64,000 nucleotides of DNA from SZUA-309 sp965232595 (GCA_965232595.1 OZ246983.1:2046001-2110000), one strand, 5' to 3'. Counted from the stretch's first letter, positions 8,564 through 17,177 are shown. Translations and numbers: made by a program. The notes: generated from the sequence alone by a model not told the origin.

Positions 8564-9858
8564 ATCGCACCCCTTGTGTTGCCGTCCACTTGAAGCAGCA
8601 GCAGCTGATCTCGAACCACCGCATCAACCGCCTGCCAGGTGAAGGAAAAGTGGTCGAACTCTTCCTGGGTCACCTTGTCGGCATCGAGGTCGTGAACAAC
8701 TTCGGCGAGGATGTCCATCAGTGCGTTCTTGCCGGCCAGCAGCTTCGCTCGGTCGGTGGCGTCCCTGGCGCTGGCGGCTATCTTCATCAGCCGTTTGTTG
8801 AAGTCGGCCATCCGTAGCCGACGAGCCTTCAGCCACCGACCGCGCAGCGCGACCACCGCAGAGATCGCGATGACGGCGGTGTAGAGCAGCGCCGAGGCAA
8901 GGCGAGCGTTCTGCTGCAGCATGCCGGGCTTCTCGCGGTCATAGAACTGCCGCGCCCCAGGGTGGGTTCTGCTGTCCACGTCGGACTCGGTGGTTCGCTG
9001 GCCGATAAATCCGGCTAACGGAAGCTGCTCCATGATGTCTGCCTGCAGCTCGAACAGCCGGCGAGTGAATCTGAATATCAACTGGTCTGGAAGATCACCG
9101 CTGGCGACGAGGATTCTGTTCAGCACCGGTACTGGCAGATCGGCGTCAGGCCTTGCAGGCTCGCCGCCATAGGAGCCGCGCGGTATCAGCCCCCTGCTCA
9201 GCGCGGGTTGCGATAGCGCCAGCGCGGCAGCCTGTTCGATGGGGACGAGCGCTAAGTCGCCTGTTGCCATGAGCCTGCGGATCTCCGCGTTGCCTGGCGC
9301 ACGCACGCTGAAGATCGCGTCTACCTGACCCACGGCGAGAGCGAAGCTCGCAGCGGCTGGGCCCATCGCCTGGGCGCTGATGTCCTTGGGCTCGAGACCA
9401 TAGTGCTCGGCCAGCGCCCAGAACCCCTGATTCTGAGCGGAGTCCGCCGGCGGGATCGCGACCCGCAGGTTGCGCAGATCCGCAAAGTTCTGGATGTCGA
9501 GTGAAGCATTGACGAGCAGGTGGTACGCGCCGGGAAAAAGGCGGGCGACGTCCAGCACGTTTTCCGGGCGAACCACGTCCGCCTGCACCACGGCCAGGTC
9601 GACCTTTCCGCTCTCGACCAGAGCCAGGCTCTCCACGGAGCCACCGGTGTCGTAGACCCGGATGACTATGTCGGCGTCGCTTTCGTTCAGCGCCTGCGCG
9701 ATCGTGGTAGCCAGCTGATGTGACTCGCTGCCTGCCTCTCCAGCGGCAAGCCTCAGGGTGGGAGTCTGAGTGCCCATCCACCAGGTGGTCACTGCCGCCA
9801 GGGTTGCCAGCCATAAGCCGAACACCAACAGAACTCGTGCGCGAAGCCCCGATAGCAT
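8560..9858 (-). CDS. TAXI-family receptor anchored by two membrane helices
   Basis: This 432-residue protein begins with a membrane helix or uncleaved signal (about 8-27). A TAXI-type ligand-binding domain follows (about 33-300), with LRLAAGEAGSESHQLA, DTGGSVESLALVESGKVDLAVVQADV and PGAYHLLVNASL. A second membrane helix (about 316-336) leads to a cytoplasmic helical region of about 95 residues. TAXI proteins are normally soluble receptors for TRAP transporters. No DctQ/DctM permease gene lies nearby; the upstream neighbour is a GltS symporter 3 bp away and the downstream one is the coupled Cache protein. A sensory rather than transport role is inferred. Confidence 0.85.
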   Translation of the reverse strand: MLSGLRARVLLVFGLWLATLAAVTTWWMGTQTPTLRLAAGEAGSESHQLATTIAQALNESDADIVIRVYDTGGSVESLALVESGKVDLAVVQADVVRPENVLDVARLFPGAYHLLVNASLDIQNFADLRNLRVAIPPADSAQNQGFWALAEHYGLEPKDISAQAMGPAAASFALAVGQVDAIFSVRAPGNAEIRRLMATGDLALVPIEQAAALALSQPALSRGLIPRGSYGGEPARPDADLPVPVLNRILVASGDLPDQLIFRFTRRLFELQADIMEQLPLAGFIGQRTTESDVDSRTHPGARQFYDREKPGMLQQNARLASALLYTAVIAISAVVALRGRWLKARRLRMADFNKRLMKIAASARDATDRAKLLAGKNALMDILAEVVHDLDADKVTQEEFDHFSFTWQAVDAVVRDQLLLLQVDGNTRGAM

Positions 9859-9861
9859 GGT

Positions 9862-11073
9862 TCAGCCCTTCAGCCAGCTAAGGAAGAACTGAATGGTTCC
9901 AGCGTTGAGCAGGTCGATGAAGAAAGCGCCGATCAGCGGAATGAGGATCATCGCTTTGGGGGACGGGCCGTAGGTTGAAGTGACCGCGTTCATGTTTGCG
10001 ATCGCGACTGGCGTTGCTCCGAGCCCGAGGCCGGAGAACCCGGCCGCAATCACCACCGCGTCGTAGTCTCTGCCGGCGAGAAAGAAGATGACGAGCATGG
10101 CGAAGGCGGTCATGAGCAGCACCTGAGCCAGCAGGACCAGAGTGATTGCCTGCAGCGCGCCGCCCAGGGTCCACAGCTCTACCGTCATCATGCTCATGGC
10201 CAGGAAGATGTGCAGGCTGACGGTGCCGAACTTCTCGACGGTGTTTCGGGCGCCGGGGATGCTCATGCCGGTAGTGAGGTTCGACAGCAGGATGCCGACG
10301 AACATCGCCGTGAGAAAGCCGGGCAGCATGATACCCATGTCGGAGATGTAGGCGTTGACCACGCCGCCGAGGCTTACGCAGGCTGTCAGCATGAACAGGG
10401 TGTTGAGCACAGCGCGGAGCCAGTCGTGATTTTCCTCCTCTGCCTCAGTTGCCGGTTCCGCGTCGATCAGCGGGCCACTTTCGGCTGGATGTCCGGCAAC
10501 TGAAAAGCGCTTCATGAGCTGACGCGCGATGGGTCCGCCGATCATGCCCCCGGCGACCAGACCGAAGGTCGCAAAGGTGAGGCCGATCGCCGATGCACCC
10601 GGAACGCCAGCGGATTCGAACTGGGTGCCCCAGGCGATGGCGGTGCCGTGCCCACCGGCGAACGAGATGCTGCCCGCCATCAGGCCGTAGGCCGGATCTG
10701 AATCCAGCAGCGTAGCGATGCCGACGCCAACGGTGTTCTGAAGGAAGAGGAAGGCGCCGGCAGCGATCACCAGCAAAGGTAGCGTCTTCCCGCCCGTCAG
10801 CAGGGTTTCGATGCGCACGGAGAGCCCGACGGTGCTGAAGAATACGAGCAGCAGGTAGTCGCGCATCTCCATGTCGAACTCGAAAGCGATGGCGAAGACA
10901 TCACGCAGCAGCCAGGTGAACAGGGCGAACAGGAGGCCGCCTGTCACCGCCGGGGGAATGAAGTTCTCGGCCAGGAATCGGATCTTCTTGTTCAGCCCCA
11001 TGCCAACGAAGAGCACGAAGATGCTGAAGGCAACCATCTCTGTCTGGCCGATGGCGTAAGTGGTGTTCATCAT
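9862..11073 (-). CDS. gltS: Sodium/glutamate symporter (GltS family)
   Basis: This 403-residue multi-pass inner-membrane protein matches the ESS (GltS) family of Na+-coupled glutamate carriers. The signature features are an N-terminal region with FVLFVGMGLNKKIRFL and the reentrant loop region AGSISFAGGHGTAIAWG. A second loop comes near GAGFSGLGLGATPVAIANM and is repeat-related. Length is typical of the family. It sits between the exported amidohydrolase and the TAXI gene with gaps of only 3-4 bp, so it is firmly within the minus operon. Substrate specificity for glutamate is a family default, not visible in the sequence. Confidence 0.88.
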   Translation of the reverse strand: MMNTTYAIGQTEMVAFSIFVLFVGMGLNKKIRFLAENFIPPAVTGGLLFALFTWLLRDVFAIAFEFDMEMRDYLLLVFFSTVGLSVRIETLLTGGKTLPLLVIAAGAFLFLQNTVGVGIATLLDSDPAYGLMAGSISFAGGHGTAIAWGTQFESAGVPGASAIGLTFATFGLVAGGMIGGPIARQLMKRFSVAGHPAESGPLIDAEPATEAEEENHDWLRAVLNTLFMLTACVSLGGVVNAYISDMGIMLPGFLTAMFVGILLSNLTTGMSIPGARNTVEKFGTVSLHIFLAMSMMTVELWTLGGALQAITLVLLAQVLLMTAFAMLVIFFLAGRDYDAVVIAAGFSGLGLGATPVAIANMNAVTSTYGPSPKAMILIPLIGAFFIDLLNAGTIQFFLSWLKG

Positions 11074-11077
11074 GGCC

Positions 11078-12193
11078 TCATTCCCCGTTCAGAGGGTTCG
11101 CGGCCTCCCAGGCCCTGACCTTCTTCGAAGCCGCATCGAAGATGCGCTCGTAATTACCTTTCAGGACCAGCGAGCGGGCTTCTGGGGTCAGCGCCTCCCA
11201 GAGCGGCTGGTAGCGGCGGTAGATGCCGAAGTAGTGGTCTGCGCTCTTCGGCGCAACCACATCCGTGCCGAACAGGAACCGCTCCGGATAGGTGTTAATG
11301 ATGGTGGCCATCTCATCGATGATGCTTGGGGCGGCGAGCAGAAACTTGGCCAGCTCGTCCCACGAGAGATCGAAGTGGACGTGGCGCAGTGACTCATCCT
11401 CAAGCGTGGACTTCAGCATGCCCAGGTACAGAGGTGTGGTCCCCTCGGGCGGAATGCCGCCGCCATCCAGGCTCGGCGGAAAGATCACCCTGCCGAGCCC
11501 GAGGTGAGCCCAGATGATGGTGACCGCCGGGTGCCTGCGAGCCAGCGCGCCGAGCTGCTCGTTGTAGCGCGGCATCAGATCGTGGTCATCAAACGGCACG
11601 TCGATGTCGCAATGCAGGATGACGGCGAGGCCGGCCTCTGAGGCGAGCTCGAAGATTCGATCCAGGGCCGGGTTGGTCAGGCTCGGAATTTCACCGGCCA
11701 CCTTTGCGGTGACGAACTCCTTGTGCACGGAGAACTCGCCGATGCCGGAGAATACGCCCGGGAAGATCTGCAGGACGCGCCGGATGTGGTCCGCGGCGTA
11801 CATGTCGGCCGGGTTGAAGCCAGTGATCATGGGATCGAACCGCGCCTGATCCTCTTGATCCAGTCGCAGGTAGCTCGTTGCGATCATGGCGTCGGTGAAG
11901 GAGTAGTAGTACAGCGGCGCGTCACTGTGCAGATAGTAGGTGGGCGCGGCCCTGCCGGTGTTCTGGTAAGACCAGGTCTGCTGCAGCGGAATGCCGAATA
12001 GCGTTGAGCGGCCAACGGTGTCGCTCATGATCTCCAGGTACTCGGGTATGGTGATGCCTTCCTGGATGTAGTTGGTCAGATGAAAGTGAGAGTCGTGGAA
12101 CTCTGCTGCTCGAGCCGACAGCAGCGGAACGCTGAGCAGGCTTGCCATGAGCATGATCCCCAGGTAGCGCTGATGCTTTGCGTTCCTCTTCAT
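11078..12193 (-). CDS. Exported amidohydrolase-family TIM-barrel protein
   Basis: This 371-residue protein has a cleavable signal peptide (core LMASLLSVPLLSARAA) and a metal-dependent hydrolase barrel. Candidate metal and catalytic residues are the DSHFHL HxH at the start of the mature protein, LHCDIDVPFDDHD, the IIWAHLGLGR His and the LFGTDVVAP Asp. Together they follow the amidohydrolase_2 pattern. Export of such a barrel is less common than a cytoplasmic location. Substrate unknown. It is downstream of the outer-membrane protein gene (34 bp gap) and upstream of gltS (4 bp), which suggests it acts on a periplasmic compound. Confidence 0.82.
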   Translation of the reverse strand: MKRNAKHQRYLGIMLMASLLSVPLLSARAAEFHDSHFHLTNYIQEGITIPEYLEIMSDTVGRSTLFGIPLQQTWSYQNTGRAAPTYYLHSDAPLYYYSFTDAMIATSYLRLDQEDQARFDPMITGFNPADMYAADHIRRVLQIFPGVFSGIGEFSVHKEFVTAKVAGEIPSLTNPALDRIFELASEAGLAVILHCDIDVPFDDHDLMPRYNEQLGALARRHPAVTIIWAHLGLGRVIFPPSLDGGGIPPEGTTPLYLGMLKSTLEDESLRHVHFDLSWDELAKFLLAAPSIIDEMATIINTYPERFLFGTDVVAPKSADHYFGIYRRYQPLWEALTPEARSLVLKGNYERIFDAASKKVRAWEAANPLNGE

Positions 12194-12227
12194 ACTTAGT
12201 TCTCCGTTGGATGGACTTGACTGGCTG

Positions 12228-13808
12228 CTAGAACCGGTAACCGAACATCAGCGTCCAGCCGTCTCTTGATGCACCCCAGGAATAGGTCGCCAGCGCTTCC
12301 CAGTTACTGCCGAACTCCTTACGCACACCGGTGCGCCAGGCCCATTCCTCGGACTCGACACCGATATTGAAGTCGAGGGACTCGCCGCCGCCGAGATCGA
12401 TGGAGCCCTCCATTTTCTTCTGCAGATCCAGATACTCGGCGCCGAACAGAAACTGCATCCGCCAGTCGAGGAACTGGTAGCCCACCAGCGGGGTGACAGA
12501 TATCGCCGTAGAGTCGGTGTCAGCTCCCTCGGTGAGGGTTTTGAGATAGGTGATGGTGAGCGCGCCGATGAAATTCTTGTAGCCACCGGCGGCTGCCACC
12601 CCTACGCCACCCATGGTCAGGTCCAGATCGAGCTGCCCCTCGAGGATCTCCGGCAGGCCGACGAAGTCTCCGAGGTCTGTTGTGTTGATCAGCAGGTCGC
12701 CTTTGGCCTCCGCGTTTCCGGCGATGACCATGACGTTGAGAAACGGCAGGATGAACCAGTCACCTCGAAGCTGAGCTACCGATGCATCGACGTCGATTCC
12801 GGAGCCGTTCGGATCGAAAATGGCTTCGATGTCTTCCCGCTCACCGTTGATCTCGAAGCTGGTGAAGTTCATCTGGGTGGTCATGTCCGTGTACAGCAGG
12901 CTCGCCCCGAAGGGTTTCGGCAGATCGAACCCGCGTGCCCTGGCTTCTCTCCCCCAGATGGGGAAGGTGCGGTCGACCTTTACGCGCACCGTCTGCAGGT
13001 CGTCTGAGTCTTCGATGTCGTCCCGCGTCGCAGGCGCTGCAAACAGCAGCCTGCCGTCACCATCGGTATAGGTCAGAGCCCTGGTGTTGAAGTGAATGGT
13101 GAAAGGCTCGCCCCACTTGAACAGCTTCCAGCCGTAGTACTTGCCCTCGATCGTGCTGTTGACCACATTCAGCAGGTCGCGGCCGTTTGGCGCGCGGACG
13201 AATTCGGCGTCCATCACCATGCCGGACACCTGCATGCCGTCAGAGAGAAAACTGATGCCCTCATCCGCTTCGAGGCGCATTCGTAGCACTCGGTCGCCTT
13301 TCACCCAGACCCGACCCTGAAGGAAGCGCATCCAGGCGACAGCCTGCGGCAGCGCGTACTTCTGGTAGCGGAACAGGATGACGGCCTCATCGCCGTGCTG
13401 GGATTCGACCTCAATGGTCCGAGGATCGTACTGGAACTCCATCACCTTGAGTCGATGCTGCAGACGCATGCGGTTCTCGAGCATGCTGCGGAAGCGGGCA
13501 GGCGCCATGGTGTCGATCTTGGTCTCATCAAACTTCATGTAGAAGTCGATGCCGTACTCGGTGGTCGGCTCGTAGAAGATCAGCGCACGATCTTCGAACG
13601 CCTGGTTGCGCGTGACGATCTGAATATCGGCCTGCTGCTTGTAGGCCAGGTCCTGGGAGAGGGACGAGACCATCACGTCCAGGATGGTTGGATCAATACC
13701 ACGCTGCGTCAGCGGGTCCGCTGCCATGGCTTGCGAGCCGAAGACTAGCAGTGCTGTCAGCACAGCAATCCGGCTCAACCCTCTTTGAAGTTGTTGTCTT
13801 GAGCTCAT
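12228..13808 (-). CDS. Outer-membrane beta-barrel protein, function unknown
   Basis: This 526-residue protein has a signal peptide ending near SQAMA-ADP. The first half (about 45-280) resembles a soluble outer-membrane lipoprotein-sorting fold by its strand pattern (VWVKGDRVLRMRLEADEG, EFVRAPNGRDLLNVVN). The second half is a barrel with alternating strands (DLDLTMGGVGVAAAGGY, EALATYSWGASRDGW) and a C-terminal Phe (LMFGYRF), as required for BAM insertion. I do not recognise a named family. It starts 2 bp after the patatin gene ends and lies in the minus operon, so a lipid or envelope role is plausible. Confidence 0.75.
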   Translation of the reverse strand: MSSRQQLQRGLSRIAVLTALLVFGSQAMAADPLTQRGIDPTILDVMVSSLSQDLAYKQQADIQIVTRNQAFEDRALIFYEPTTEYGIDFYMKFDETKIDTMAPARFRSMLENRMRLQHRLKVMEFQYDPRTIEVESQHGDEAVILFRYQKYALPQAVAWMRFLQGRVWVKGDRVLRMRLEADEGISFLSDGMQVSGMVMDAEFVRAPNGRDLLNVVNSTIEGKYYGWKLFKWGEPFTIHFNTRALTYTDGDGRLLFAAPATRDDIEDSDDLQTVRVKVDRTFPIWGREARARGFDLPKPFGASLLYTDMTTQMNFTSFEINGEREDIEAIFDPNGSGIDVDASVAQLRGDWFILPFLNVMVIAGNAEAKGDLLINTTDLGDFVGLPEILEGQLDLDLTMGGVGVAAAGGYKNFIGALTITYLKTLTEGADTDSTAISVTPLVGYQFLDWRMQFLFGAEYLDLQKKMEGSIDLGGGESLDFNIGVESEEWAWRTGVRKEFGSNWEALATYSWGASRDGWTLMFGYRF

Positions 13809-13810
13809 CT

Positions 13811-14998
13811 TCAGTTCCTCTGCTCGTAGTAGTCAGGGGGCACCAGGTGCCAGTCGTATCCCTGCCGCGCCTGCTCGTAGCCCATGTCAAACAGCGCCTG
13901 CATGTACACAGGATCGAAGATCTCGTTGGGCTTCAGATCGAACTCGTTCGGGATGAACGCGAGGTGGAAATTCAGGCCGTCCCGCACCGCGCCGATGTGC
14001 AGGCGGTAGAAGTCCGCGATCACTACATTCGACATGAGCGTGCTGAGCGATCGGCCGGCGATGTCGAGCAGCTTGGGATCGGTCGCTTCGTACTCGGTTC
14101 TGATGAATCCATTGCGAATCACGTACAGGTTGGGCTGGCCGGGGACCTCGAGCCTCGCCATCAGCTCCCCCCAATCCATCGCCAGTGGGTAGAGATTGAC
14201 GATGGACGCTGCGCCTCCATCCACGTGCAGCTCATCGTAGATCTGGCCATTGGCCTCCACCTCGATAAGCACCGGTGGGAAGGCAACGGGTATCGATGCA
14301 GACGCGAGAAGGACGTCACGAATGAGTTCCAGTGCGCCAGGTGCGCCTGACGCCGCGATTTTGGTGATCTCCCAGGTTACCGGCCTGCCGGCGTCCAGGT
14401 TCGTCGTGGTGATCAGCAACGCTCGACCGCGTCGATATTCGCGGGCGATCGCGATCATCAATGGCTTGTCCACATGGCGGGCGATCAACTCACGCAGGGG
14501 GCTGGTATCGCTGAGGGCGCTGCCGGACAGGGCAGCGATCGGGTTTTTCTGGATCAGCAGGTCTCTGGTGTCGCTCTTGGTGTACAGCTCCTCGAGCACG
14601 CTGTCGTACTCTGCGCCAAGGAAGGCAAACGGGGCGATCAGAGCACCGGTGCTGATACCGGTAACGACGGTGAACTCCGGTCGTTGGCCCGTTTCAGTCC
14701 AGCCTCTCAGTAGACCCGCCGTGTATGCACCGTTAGCGCCACCACCGGAGATAGCCAGATAGTTGTGCGGTTTGCCGAAGCTGGCTTCGTGACGGTCGCG
14801 AAGTGTTTCTTCAGAGAGGTTGAACCACTCTTGCGCGTAATGCGGATTCTCGTCTCCCCAGTAGCGGACCGCCGGCATCGACGGTGGTGATGCCCCGGCG
14901 GCGAGTGCTTCCGGTAGCGGGGTTCTTGCGGGGGTCGAAGAGCAACCTACGACCAAGCACACGATAGCGTTAGCCAGTAGAGCCTTACGATTCAGCAT
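13811..14998 (-). CDS. Patatin-like phospholipase lipoprotein
   Basis: This 395-residue patatin-family lipid acyl hydrolase has a signal peptide and lipobox (LVVGC, Cys19). It shows the oxyanion motif GGGANG (85-90), nucleophile elbow GISTG (Ser116) and the catalytic-dyad Asp in DGG (Asp260). A longer reading would start at 15157 but would run inside the upstream mscS gene. The ATG at 14998 gives a proper lipoprotein signal and starts 2 bp after the mscS stop. It likely acts on phospholipid in the periplasm or outer membrane. Its position between a mechanosensitive channel and an outer-membrane protein supports an envelope-lipid role. Confidence 0.9.
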   Translation of the reverse strand: MLNRKALLANAIVCLVVGCSSTPARTPLPEALAAGASPPSMPAVRYWGDENPHYAQEWFNLSEETLRDRHEASFGKPHNYLAISGGGANGAYTAGLLRGWTETGQRPEFTVVTGISTGALIAPFAFLGAEYDSVLEELYTKSDTRDLLIQKNPIAALSGSALSDTSPLRELIARHVDKPLMIAIAREYRRGRALLITTTNLDAGRPVTWEITKIAASGAPGALELIRDVLLASASIPVAFPPVLIEVEANGQIYDELHVDGGAASIVNLYPLAMDWGELMARLEVPGQPNLYVIRNGFIRTEYEATDPKLLDIAGRSLSTLMSNVVIADFYRLHIGAVRDGLNFHLAFIPNEFDLKPNEIFDPVYMQALFDMGYEQARQGYDWHLVPPDYYEQRN

Positions 14999-15000
14999 GT

Positions 15001-16722
15001 TCAACGACCGAGTCCAGCCGTTGCGTGAGCAGCTGAATCGAGCATGACCAGGCGTCGGCGCGATCCGGCCAGCTCGATCCCAGCCTCTTCGCAGGCAATC
15101 TTGATCTCGCCCTGGAGGTCCCAGAACGTCTCCCAGTAGTCTTCCCTGCGGGCCCATGGCCGAACGATGATCTCGACGGCGTTCTCAGCGAACCCGTTCA
15201 CCTGAATGTTTGGTGGCGGATCCATCAGCGCGTGCGGATGCTTCGAAACCACGGACGCGAGCAGGTCGAAGACCTGCTGGACGTTCTGATCGGGTGCGAT
15301 CTGGATGCTGATGTCGATCCGCCGGATGTCCATGGCGGTGATGTTGGTGATCACGTCGCCCCAGATCTTGTTGTTGGGCACCAGTACCTGCTGGTTGTCG
15401 AAGGTGAGAAGGGTGGTGTTGACCATGCTCAGGTCGTGCACGGTGCCCATCAGATCACCGGTCCTGATGATGTCGCCGGTATCGAATGGCCGGTAGGCAA
15501 GGAGCATGGTGCCGGCAGCGAAGTTCGCCAGCGTTTCCTGCAGAGCGAAGCCGACGGCGAAGCCAATGATGCCGATCGCCGCCAGCACCGGCCCCACCTC
15601 GATGCCAACCTGCGAGATACCGAACAGGACGCCCAGCATCAGCACGGTACGCGAGGTAACCGTGGCCAGCATGTTCTGCAGCGCCTGGGACGAACGCACG
15701 CTGCTTGCCTGAACGCCGCGCCTGAGCACCTCTCCCAGGAAGTTGCCGAGCAGCCGGGCAGCAAAAACGATCAGCAGGAACAGGAAGAGACGAAAGACGA
15801 TCCTGGTGCCGTTCTCCCGCAGCCAGCTCAAGCCGTCCTCCGCGAAATCGCCCAGCAGCCCCCTGGCTACATCCGGATTGAAGATATCTTCCGTGAGCCC
15901 GGTTGTCTGGATGAGCAGCTGGCGATAGTCAGCGGTTGGCAGCCCGAGACCGTCCAGCATGTCAGACACCTCGTTCAGGCTCCGGGTCGCCCACTCGAGC
16001 TTGAGCTCGGCAGCCTGCCGTTCGTACGCGGTATCGGAGTCGTCGTTACCACCTGCGATCCGCGCATTGAAAACGCCGATCTGGCTGCTGGCGAGCTCGA
16101 TTCGCCCCGCAAGCTCATCCGCGCGTCTCGGCAGGCGCATGGCCAGTTCTCGTTGGATCTTCCCGGTGTCGAAGTTCACGCGTTGAAGGCGATCCCGGTG
16201 CTCGATCAGCAGCTGGAAGTATCGGTCGATACGCTGGCTGTAGCTGGCGAAACGCTCCTCGTAGTCCAGCAGGTCTCTTGGCCTGACGCTGACTTTCTTC
16301 AGTGCGAGCTTCTCCAGCTCCCGCTCGCTCTCGGAGATCAGGCGGAGGATGTAGTCGGCTGAAGAGTCGAACTGCTCCAGAAACACACGCTCTAGAAGGC
16401 TGGTGTCGACGCCAGCCGCGCGACTGACCTCGAAGGCGTCCACCATACGGTCGAAGAGCTCAACGGATTCCTGCTCCCGCCGGCCGATCTGGCCTAACCT
16501 GATCAGATATTCTTCCCCGCTCAGTTCGTCCAATCCGGCTTCAAGCGTGTCGAAGCGGGCGGCCATTGCGTTGAGCTCTTCGATCAGCCCGGCCTGGTCG
16601 GCCAGCAATTGCTGTGCCTCCCCGGTAGCTACTTCGGATGTTTCCTGCGCGTTGGCGTTTAAAGCGCCAAGCAGCAGCAAGGCAACGCTCCAAAGTAGTG
16701 CGGTAGTGCGAATGAGAACCAT
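15001..16722 (-). CDS. MscS-family mechanosensitive channel with exported N-terminal domain
   Basis: This 573-residue protein has a signal peptide (LLWSVALLLLGALNANAQ) and a long helical periplasmic region (about 30-270). Several membrane helices follow, then the MscS pore helix AAIGIIGFAVGFALQETLAN and the beta-domain motif RPFDTGDIIRTGDLMGTV with VPNNKIWGDVITN. Such channels release solutes on hypo-osmotic shock. Its ATG overlaps the stop of the small upstream gene by one base (TGATG), indicating translational coupling. It leads the operon with the small protein, and the patatin gene follows after 2 bp. Confidence 0.92.
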   Translation of the reverse strand: MVLIRTTALLWSVALLLLGALNANAQETSEVATGEAQQLLADQAGLIEELNAMAARFDTLEAGLDELSGEEYLIRLGQIGRREQESVELFDRMVDAFEVSRAAGVDTSLLERVFLEQFDSSADYILRLISESERELEKLALKKVSVRPRDLLDYEERFASYSQRIDRYFQLLIEHRDRLQRVNFDTGKIQRELAMRLPRRADELAGRIELASSQIGVFNARIAGGNDDSDTAYERQAAELKLEWATRSLNEVSDMLDGLGLPTADYRQLLIQTTGLTEDIFNPDVARGLLGDFAEDGLSWLRENGTRIVFRLFLFLLIVFAARLLGNFLGEVLRRGVQASSVRSSQALQNMLATVTSRTVLMLGVLFGISQVGIEVGPVLAAIGIIGFAVGFALQETLANFAAGTMLLAYRPFDTGDIIRTGDLMGTVHDLSMVNTTLLTFDNQQVLVPNNKIWGDVITNITAMDIRRIDISIQIAPDQNVQQVFDLLASVVSKHPHALMDPPPNIQVNGFAENAVEIIVRPWARREDYWETFWDLQGEIKIACEEAGIELAGSRRRLVMLDSAAHATAGLGR

Positions 16723-17006
16723 CAGCCCGTCTCCAGGCAGTCGGCAGAGATCATCGGCAGATGCAGCTCGTACAGCGTGTTCAACACGCTCGTCAGCGCG
16801 GCCTGATCGCTCAAGCGGCCGACGAGAACGGTCTGGATCTCGCCGCTCTCGCCTCGCCGTTGGCTGATACTCATCCCGCCGAGCATGGAGTGTCTCTCGG
16901 AATCGATCCTGCCGCGGACGATGATCCGGTAGGTGGCAGGTCCTTCCATGGTCAGGATGTCTTCAGGCGGCTTCTTGATCACCGGAGTGGCACCGTTGGT
17001 TAGCAT
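16722..17006 (-). CDS. Small conserved hypothetical protein, first gene of the mscS operon
   Basis: About 94 residues from the ATG at 17006. The core (ILTMEGPATYRIIVRGRID, then ISQRRGESGEIQTVLVGRLSDQAAL and LYELHLPMISADC) has the layout of small cytoplasmic proteins of unknown function in which two strands precede a DQAAL helix. A longer frame starts at 17087 but would run through the operator cluster at 17041-17073. Starts at 17006 (ATG), 17015 (GTG, behind a GGAGGGGG stretch) or 16949 (ATG) are all possible. The stop overlaps the mscS start, so it is co-translated with the channel. Function unknown. Confidence 0.65.
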   Translation of the reverse strand: MLTNGATPVIKKPPEDILTMEGPATYRIIVRGRIDSERHSMLGGMSISQRRGESGEIQTVLVGRLSDQAALTSVLNTLYELHLPMISADCLETG

Positions 17007-17040
17007 CACGATCACGGTAGCCAACCCCCTCCGAGCCGAC

Positions 17041-17073
17041 ATGTACCTGTTGGATACATCCGTGGATACATTT
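17041..17073 (+). promoter_or_regulatory. GGRTACAT cluster 2 (candidate STAND-regulator operator)
   Basis: Half-sites are an inverted ATGTACCT at 17041-17048, then GGATACAT at 17052-17059 and GGATACAT at 17064-17071. As in cluster 1, the inverted copy lies 3 bp before the first forward copy and the forward copies are 12 bp apart. The cluster sits between the mscS operon (minus) and the regulator gene (plus), 105 bp before the chosen regulator start. It therefore could serve both autoregulation and operon control. Short asymmetric direct repeats suit a MalT-type activator, but direct binding is inferred. Confidence 0.75.
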
Positions 17074-17090
17074 CTGCTCGAAGCCACCGC

Positions 17091-17143
17091 TCAGCGCCTG
17101 TGGTGCTGTTTCAGGCGCCTGTGGCGCCAGGTCAGGCGCCGTG
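17091..17143 (+). repeat. Short GC-rich direct repeats in the regulator promoter
   Basis: Three related copies occur: TCAGCGCCTGTGG (17091-17103), TCAGGCGCCTGTGG (17111-17124) and TCAGGCGCCGTG (17132-17143). They are spaced 20 and 21 bp, about two helical turns. They contain the perfect palindromes CAGGCGCCTG (17112-17121) and TGGCGCCA (17122-17129). They lie between operator cluster 2 and the regulator start, so they may be a second factor-binding region or part of the 5-prime leader. No known consensus is recognised. Confidence 0.5.
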
Positions 17144-17177
17144 CCAGAATCTCAGAAAACAAGAGAACAGAAGCCAG

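Noticed and set aside
7406..11073. A TRAP transporter operon
   Set aside because: A TAXI receptor is present, but no DctQ or DctM permease gene exists in the window; the adjacent transporter is GltS.
14999..15157. N-terminal extension of the patatin gene
   Set aside because: It would overlap the mscS coding sequence by 157 bp and hide a good lipoprotein signal; the ATG at 14998 fits better.
17007..17087. N-terminal extension of the small protein upstream of mscS
   Set aside because: It crosses the operator cluster 17041-17073 and adds a sequence with no conserved features.
17100..17177. N-terminal extension of the STAND regulator
   Set aside because: It covers the GC-rich repeat region and is not part of the family; LLATKLYRP-type proteins start shortly before this motif, as from 17178.
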